DNA of 64,000 nt from Plumapathes pennacea (Eukaryota > Cnidaria > Anthozoa > Antipatharia > Myriopathidae), in NCBI GenBank assembly GCA_964036295.1, contig OZ038462.1:27331759-27395758 (forward strand). Direction: 5' to 3'. Every line of letters starts with the position of its first letter. Within the stretch, counting starts at the first letter, position 1. Made by a program: the position numbers and the translations under genes. The notes beneath the pieces are model-generated. The model was not told the origin of the DNA. It saw nothing but the letters and a program-made list of their open reading frames with translations, and searched no databases. Of this stretch, positions 57,101 to 64,000 are shown piece by piece.

Positions 57101-58380
57101 TTAAGGCACAACTGGTCGACCTGAACACAATCCCAGACGCCAGTATTGTATTAAAACGCAGACACTTCTTCAGAAAGGAATAGGAAAATACAGTCGGTGG
57201 AAATCAAACAATCATCGTGGCAAATCTCACCTTTCGCAATAGGAGGAATGCAGTTTTCAGAATCCAAGTTTGACAAGATAACGACACAATACAATGGAAA
57301 GTGGAATTTTTGTACTGTATGAGGACTACTCTATACAGTGTATTTTGAAATCATTGAAGACGTATTAAACAATAGTGTTTTGGGTTTTGTTTCCTTTGCT
57401 GGAAACGAGCTAAAGCTATGGATTTCAGGAACCGGTGAGTTTGGAAAATTTACACAATTAACGTACAGTACGCTTTGGTTAAACGACGGTCGTGTTATCA
57501 TTATGGTATTTCAACAATTGCCGTATATTTTGTCGTTTGGTGCCCCGGGAACTGTGATGAAGGCCAAGTAGGATTATACTGTGATCTTTTCGCTGGTTTT
57601 CAAAGCTATTTCAGAGTGCCTTCGTGCAAGATTGTGTCATCCGATTCCTGACATGTTTGCAAAATTTCACTGACAGTCTGACACATGCTGTGAGGTTTTG
57701 TCGCCGCGTTTGTTGGCACACTGTATCCAAGGATGAAATGTAACCGGGTTGAAGTGCTTTTGCTTTTTGAAGGCTATTAAAGTAGAAAATATCCGGCCAC
57801 TGCTTTCCAAATTAAACAATATGTTTACTAGCAGGACACTGTATTATTTAGTGACCGTGTTTGCTCGCTCAATAAAATCGGACCTTGTATTATTTAGTGA
57901 CTTGATTTCTTTTTTCTTTCAAAGACTTTAAAATCGTCAAAATCAGTTTGAAAAGTTGTTGTATTCAAAATTGAACCCCTGCCAAAATTCACACGGTTCC
58001 GAGACTTCGAAAGCGTGTAAACAAGGGACTCGCTTTGACGCCGGTTCTAAATTTGTCACACTCGAAGAAGCGTATTAAATTGATAAAGCAAAAACAAAAA
58101 ACCAAAACAACATACACGTATGTGGTTAGGATAAAGCATTGGCTGGAGAAATCCAAATAAAAATAAAAATTTTATAAACATTTCGGTGTCGAAGATCGAC
58201 TTTGCTTGGCTTTCAAGCCTCGGGAGTATTCTGTAGTTGCGTGTAAATGTTTTCTCTGTCAGCGAATCTTGAAGTTCAGCTAGTGTCTACGAAAATTGCA
58301 GACTGTGCACGTTGTCTGAATTAAACCAGACTGCCTGTGACAAACATTTTTTTAGCGGCCGACTGGTGAAGTCGCTACAC
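57101..58380. other. Helitron 4 body without recognised features
   Basis: It is AT-rich and short frames only are present. It may contain captured sequence, but nothing is recognisable. Confidence 0.3.
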
Positions 58381-58576
58381 AGCCGTGGTTTGCAAAAACC
58401 ACTACTGAGCGAGGGGATATCTGCGATTATCGTATTTCTAGTAAGGTATGCATACTAGTTCCTAAGTCATTTCACAGAACCAGGAACACCAGGAAAGAGC
58501 ATTCTCAAATCTCACTACATCACCCAATCTCATACCCAGACCATCTCAGAATTTGATTGCAAAGTCATCGTTGGGT

Positions 58577-58618
58577 CAAGTAGTGCAAACGTAGCTACAA
58601 GTAGTGCAAACGTAGCTA
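58577..58618 (+). repeat. 21-bp tandem duplication, unit D copy
   Basis: It is the same duplication as at 2892-2933. Confidence 0.85.
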
Positions 58619-58625
58619 GTGAACT

Positions 58626-59284
58626 TAACAAATTGACGTCAGTTTTTTATGTGTCTGTCCTCTTATTGATCATGAAACGCGTCATAACATTGTCAAAAAG
58701 TTGTGGATCCACGAGGCGCTTCGCCGAGTGGATCCGCAACTTTTTGACAATGTTATGACGCGTTTCATGATCACTAAGAGGACAGACACATAAAAAACTG
58801 ACGTCAATTTGTTTTTTACAATAACAAAACTCAAGCGACGACGCGGGGAAAACACACAAGAAAACTGGATTTTGTTCAATTTGACCGAAATGTTGTTAGC
58901 AAATTTTCCCGCTTTCTAATTGGTCGAGGTTAAAATTCAAGACATTTCATTGGCCAAAAAGTGACAGTTTGACGTGGGCATTTCGCGCGTGCAAAATAAA
59001 ATTTTGTCAAAGAAGTTGGAAAGAAATGAAACTAGACGCTTTTCTGCTGCGATTTTATCGACAATTTCAAGACAAAGCTCAAGGAAATTCGCCTCTGAAC
59101 ACTTCTGGTTCTCTACTTCAAATGCCGAATGTCGCTTTTGCAAGAACTGAGGTAAAATTGAAGCTGAATTCACCTTCTTCGTCCAAATCACTGTCGTCAG
59201 CACTCGATTTTATGTGTCTGTCCTCTTATTGATAATGAAAATTAGCCAATCACAAAGCGAGAAACTGACGTGTTATTGTAAAAT
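58626..59284. mobile_element. Insertion in unit D, related to 31374-31871
   Basis: Units A, B and C continue from GTGAACT directly to GGTGCTTC. Here about 659 bases intervene, matching 31374-31871 plus an extra palindrome at the left. Confidence 0.7.
58629..58811. repeat. Near-perfect palindrome, about 183 bp
   Basis: Arms of about 84 bases run from CAAATTGACGTCAG to GTGGATCCAC and back with one or two mismatches. The centre is GGCGCTTCGCC. The related repeat at 31374 lacks the doubled arm. Confidence 0.85.
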
Positions 59285-59767
59285 GGTGCTTCATCTTGCT
59301 ATATTCGCTGCCTTATTATGCAGGTACAACTGGGTTCCTGCAAACTTTATCGTTCGCGGTGAAAACTCCGCGCCATGTCTGCGGACCGTTGGTGTAATTT
59401 CGGTCGTTTGCATTGTATTTGAAATAACCAATCAGGATCATCCAAAAATCGTATCTCTAAAGCTTTTGATTTCGTCGGGTATGCACGTAAGACACCAGAA
59501 GGTCTGCGTATGAGATTCTACATCACTCCGTGCATTCTCTTCATTTGAGATAATTTGATTAAAAGTATCTGGAGATAGTTTGAGAGGCGACCATCAGCAG
59601 TCAGTCAATCAATCATTGGTATACATTTAATTACTTTCGGATATTAATTTTCGGCTTTGACATTTAAATAATTTTCTCTCAAAGGTGGCTACATTCTCTT
59701 TTACTTCGGACGACAATGAATCAGACACTTATACTGGTGTTTCTATTAGCGACCGTTACTGAAGTAG

Positions 59768-60289
59768 TCATGCACTGTCCACGTAGCGGTGGCCCTCGTC
59801 TTTTTTGTGGTGTTCCTTTGATCTTCGGTTGTGGTCGGGCAGCTTATGGGGTCCCTCGTCGAGCTCCACGGCGTCGCTGGGTGCTTTGTAGGACCAAACT
59901 GTTACCCATGGTGAAGCCAAATGCCCGACCTGACACTTACATTTACCAATGCCAAGTTTGCAACTTGACTCCTTTGTTCTTAGTCTCTCCCTTCTTCCTT
60001 TTAAACCTGATCTTGCGATCTTCCTTTGTTACTCCACGAGACATGACCATATCGGTATCCACGCAGCTACTTCTATAGCAATAACAACCTGATCCTTTGA
60101 AATGGCAGTCACTGTCTTGTAGACACCCTATCCCCGGAACTTGACATTCGTAATCTGGCCTTTCGGACGTTCCACTAGTCATCACGAACCTAACGTAGGA
60201 TTCCGTCACCTTCTTTAAGAGATTCACAGCCGTAACTTAGCATCCCTTCATAGAACATTTTTAGGTTGGTGGTCTTGATGTACCTGTCA
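59768..60289 (-). pseudogene. MACPF copy D, exon 2, frameshifted
   Basis: The acceptor is intact. A base insertion near 60190 (CTAACG for CTACG) shifts the frame early in the exon. The cysteine block is readable in another frame with replacements (CLQDSDCHFKGSGCYC). Confidence 0.75.
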
Positions 60290-60984
60290 CTGAAGAAAAA
60301 CGGAGAACACGGTCATATTCAGTGAATTTCATAGTTTGTATGCCGCGTATTTGAGAAAGAATCATTCGCCCACCTGTGGACACTAACTCACAAAGAGAAA
60401 AGACAGACAGACAGTTCGACTCGGTGGGCAGACCCAGTCAGAGTGCCACATTTCTTGTGTTTCCTTCCCATGAAAGTTTAGGGGACCACGAACAGCCGTT
60501 TTAAAACTCAATCCGAACTCAATTTCATTTAGAACTCGAAATATGTTTGGTTCATGCAAAACTTTCATCGAAATATGCACTTTTCTCCGCCACCTGTAGT
60601 ATCAAGCTTTCTTCTTAATTTTTAAAGTTTTCTCGGCAACAAGATGGCATGATTCCGATCACGTGTCTGCAGGAGATAGACCCTGAAGATGAAACTGGAC
60701 GAGTTGTACCAACATTTTGTGGCCCATCAAACTTAGAAGCACGTGTACCCCAATGTATGCATACTGCTTTGGATACAATGGCATGCATGAGAACTGGCCT
60801 CTTGACAAACACTGGCTGTTTTGACATATTCTTGCCTCCTCTGAATTGTGAGTTTCTTGACATTTAGACAAAACTTATCAAAACTTGAGAAGTACTTGAA
60901 AACTGGCCGAGTATAAAAAAGACGTCTTTCAGAAAGAGAAGTTAGTTATAACGTGTGTAAAAAAGAAGCCTCGTTACAACTGAC

Positions 60985-61922
60985 CTGTATGCTGTCACCC
61001 TTAAACTGTGATGTTAGGACGGTGTAGAGTGGCATCCACTCGAATACAATTGGCTCCGCCTCCTCGCCTTTTCCCTCACGGAGAAACTTGTTTATTTGAT
61101 CCGTTGTTCTGGACTACTTGTTTTGCATTTTGGCTTGCATTTCAGAGCTCGCCCCTCGTACAGTCAGCCTGCTGCTTGAAGAGACCCTCGTTGTGGCCTC
61201 CCTATCCTTAGAATCAATACTTGCACATGGACCGGAGATGTTCATGCTTGCTTCCATGACGTCTGGCGAAAAAAATCAATACATGCCCTGGCTGCAAATG
61301 ATTTCTCAGAAAAAGAACTGGATGTGTGTGTGTGTGTGACCTCCCACTGAACCAAACTTAAACCATAAGCGACGCCGGTGGCAAGATGAGATCCATATTT
61401 TTCCATGAAATCCTTGTAGTCATCCCAAGAAGAGAACACCTCTGGTATCGGTATGCTGGCCGGAAGCTTGTCAAAATCAGCAAGCATCTGTTTTGACAGT
61501 TGCTTGCTGTTAATGCAATTCTTCGACAAGCTGGTCTTCTCTTTGCGACTTTTAGTATCCAAAGAAGAACCGCGTGCTGAAGTATTTGTGCTCGTGACTG
61601 ACAGGTAGTTCATCGTCCCGCTCAGGGAGAAGGCACTCCCAATGCTAAGTGTACCAAGACCAAGTGACGCTCCTACATCGCTGTAGAACGAGGCGGTGTT
61701 CGCGTACGTGTTCATATTCTTGTCCGTTGTCTTATCGGGTGTGGTCGTGACGCATTCAGTCTCAGGAAGACTTTCAAAGATGTCAGCACCGCTGGCAAAG
61801 GAGTCCTTGAGGACGTTTTTGGTCGGCAGATAAAAACCTTCCCCCAGAGCAGGGTAATTAGGGGTCCCATCCGAATTGCTGAGTAGCAGCGCCATAAGGC
61901 AACACCAAAGTAGATATTTCAT
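60985..61922 (-). pseudogene. MACPF copy D, exon 1, several lesions
   Basis: The signal peptide and YGSHLATG region are intact. Against B and C it has (1) loss of one A in the poly-A run near 61270, shifting frame; (2) a TAG at 61114-61116 replacing a Gln codon; and (3) four extra bases beside the donor near 60988, which disrupt the phase with exon 2. A GTGT expansion near 61325 adds two residues in frame. The independent lesions show it has been free of constraint for some time. Confidence 0.85.
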
Positions 61923-62307
61923 GATTCAGCGAACTGGAGATTCCTCGGAAAACTAGAAATAGCAATTTATGTCATTTAAGTAGTAACTCATAAACGTCCT
62001 ATAGTATAATAACCCAATTCTTCATGCTTGCGACAGCAGAGATTCTGGTTTAAATTTGCTATTTAAGAAATGAAAACGGCGAAGTACCTCTCGGATCAAT
62101 AGAGGGGGAAGCCATTGTGCCCCTTTATTCCGGGTGGTTTGTTAAGGTCTCGATAAAGGTTCGCGCGCCGTTTCGAGGAAAAAAATCATTGTAGTTAAGT
62201 AACGTACATACACGTATTATATATCGTTGTAAAGGTCTTAGACGGGAGATTACAGATCTGGTGTTATTGTTTTCAGCATATTGAAGGTAAAGTACGATAG
62301 AGGTTAA
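61923..62307. other. Upstream flank of MACPF copy D
   Basis: It matches the flanks of the other copies and is uninterrupted up to the TTAA element. Confidence 0.4.
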
Positions 62308-62840
62308 GGTGATTCCATCGAAAAAGAAATAGTAATTGAATTTTCTTAAAACTTTGCACAATTAGTAATTACTTCTAGTACATTAAAAAAATAAAATCAA
62401 AATAGGGGGTCACCATGAAAAAATAGGCAATTTGATCATCTGGACGCTTGCCCTGAAACGCCTAAAAACATATTGTAATAGTGATTCAATGATAATATTT
62501 CAAAATTGAGTAAAGATATTTTGTCTAAATTTCGATATATCATGGGGAGTCGTATTTTCTTAAAATACATGAAATAAAAAAGGGGGGTCACCATGCTTGT
62601 TTTTGCGCAATTGTCCAGGAAAGGGCGAATTCACTTCAAAATACGTCTTTCCGAGAGGGGACTGGGGCGAGTTTCAACTTTAAAGGTGGCTGCTTCCACA
62701 AGGAACGACAAAAAATAAAACTTATTTGCGTAACGAGTATAAAGAACTTTCGATCTTGAAGTTTCGGTGGTTCTTAATGTCCACCATCTCAAAAGTGTTG
62801 TGCGCACTAAAGATGCGCAATGCAAAACTAGGGAATCACC
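62308..62840. mobile_element. TTAA-flanked element with GGTGATTCC termini, 533 bp
   Basis: TTAA (62304-62307 and 62841-62844) flanks GGTGATTCC...GGGAATCACC. Units A, B and C have the single TTAA inside GAGGTTAATTTGAAAC. The interior repeats GGGGGTCACCATG (62403, 62584). It has no coding capacity. The TTAA duplication points to piggyBac-type movement, although the termini do not start CCC. Confidence 0.8.
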
Positions 62841-62844
62841 TTAA

Positions 62845-64000
62845 TTTGAAACTTTATTGTTTCGGAAACGGGAAACAAAACTTCTGTCGGTTTTGTTCGA
62901 AAATACTAAGACAACTTTTTTCTGATACTCAATGAAGTTGACTAAAATACGTGTCAGCGAATTTTGATCCGTTTTGTTTTAAGGGTTTTATTTTCATTTA
63001 AAGCCTTTCAGGACCCGTTTTTTATACAAACTATTTAATAAAAATGAACAAAACAAATAATAAAAAATCTCTGACATGGTATTGGAGAAGAATGTGTTGT
63101 CTACAGCTCACGAAAATTTGAGCAATATTGACAAAAACGCTTGAAAGTTTTGTTTTCCGAAAGACCTGATTTTTCGCGAAAATCTTTCATCGATCTGATT
63201 TAGATTGCACTCTACCATTAACTTGTATGAGAAATGTAATACTATGTTAAATGCCCTTACAATTCCCTAAAATTGTGGAGATTCCGTTCTAGCCATGACA
63301 TGGGAAATTGATGTGTTTCTGTCGTCCTCTTTAAGTTTTTATTCATTTTGTCAGCTTTTTTTAGTATTAACTTAGAAGATTTCCACACAGTCATGCAACG
63401 ATTCACACTAACCTCGCAGCTGATTCCTTCTTGAGGAGAGGACTACGTTGTTGTGACTGACTGACTGCCAAGACACTGTGAGCGAATGATCAGCTTTCCC
63501 GTAGCGTTAGGTTTTATTAAGTTATTTTGCCATTCCCCCCAATCTTAATTCGGGCCATTGTTATCATGTAATGTCCTTAAAAATGTATAATGTCTAATGG
63601 ATTCACTTGTGTTTTTAAATGAAAAACCCAACGATCCGTAAAGTAAAAGGTAAAAATCCACTTGAAACGCCTAAAAGCGCTGGACGAATCTTTCGTGGCA
63701 CGTAAAGTGTTATTTTCAGGTGCTGCTGTTTAGTGGATCGAAGAATATGCCTTGCCGTTGACGAAATTAATGACATGATTGCTGAGTTGCGACGCTTCGC
63801 AATGTTTTAGTACGAGTTGCTTTAGTACAAGTCCATAGTTCCGGCCTTTCCATGACGTGGAAATTAGTCGGTTTCCCGTAGCGTTAGCTTTTGTTAAGTT
63901 ATCTTACCAATCTTTTAGGCCATCGTGATCAATACAGTGTAATGTCCTTAAATTAAAAATGTATGTTTTCTTTATTCTAATGGGTTAAATTGTGCTTTTA
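62845..64000. other. Duplicated non-coding block (unit D) to the window end
   Basis: It matches 11090-11990 and then 12790-12900 and 13850-13945, without the ATCGCCAG and AGGAGACG elements. It supplies the empty sites used above. Confidence 0.5.

Larger units (their letters stand above)
56201..58441 (+). mobile_element. Helitron 4, 2.2-kb non-autonomous copy
   Basis: It begins TCCCCGAACGAAGTGAGGGA after host A and ends GCGATTATCGTATTTCTAG before host T. Units A, B and C show the empty AT (for example in AAGTATATAATAAAGTATGC), so insertion between A and T without duplication is directly visible. No Rep/helicase sequence remains. The interior holds a GT microsatellite and the MITE at 56580-57100. 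Confidence 0.85.

Overview
The window is metazoan genomic DNA. It has spliced genes with canonical GT/AG borders, many inverted-repeat transposons, Helitrons and a LINE fragment. Clustered secreted MACPF genes with a cysteine-rich tail suggest a cnidarian (coral or sea anemone), but that is inference. I saw no tRNA, rRNA or CRISPR array.

The host genes are few. The backbone is a segmental duplication carrying one minus-strand two-exon gene four times: copy A (4626-6808), B (40682-46177), C (49154-51638) and D (59768-61922). Each encodes a signal peptide, a MACPF (perforin/complement-type) domain and a cysteine-rich C-terminal exon. A, B and C are open. In A the last residues come from inserted LINE sequence. 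D is a pseudogene. B and C are neighbouring recent tandem copies; small shared markers pair A with D and B with C. Units A and B also carry an acidic terminal exon of an unrecognised plus-strand gene. Between A and B, at 33909-35154, lie the last two recognisable exons of a FAM114A-like gene, with one in-frame stop.

Most of the rest is mobile DNA. Because the unit is repeated, several insertions have a paralogous empty site in this same window, so ends and target duplications can be read directly. These include Helitrons inserted between A and T (7594-10988 and 56201-58441), TTAA elements of piggyBac type (7039-7514, 62308-62840), a TA-flanked MITE (1960-2249) and a 31-bp-TIR element with a 7-bp duplication (54361-56189).

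The most notable structure is at 15885-23054. A Helitron contains a Harbinger-like element (16597-22401), which contains a 3,854-bp transposon (17416-21269) flanked by the 6-bp duplication AGTACG. This inner transposon has long terminal inverted repeats built from 17-bp tandem units. It carries an intact three-exon integrase-type transposase on the plus strand and, converging on it, the first and last exons of a HECT E3 ubiquitin-ligase gene on the minus strand.

The stretches 23.1-33 kb and 35-37.6 kb are mostly non-coding repeats and palindromes, with an OTU-domain fragment at 29.0-30.1 kb.
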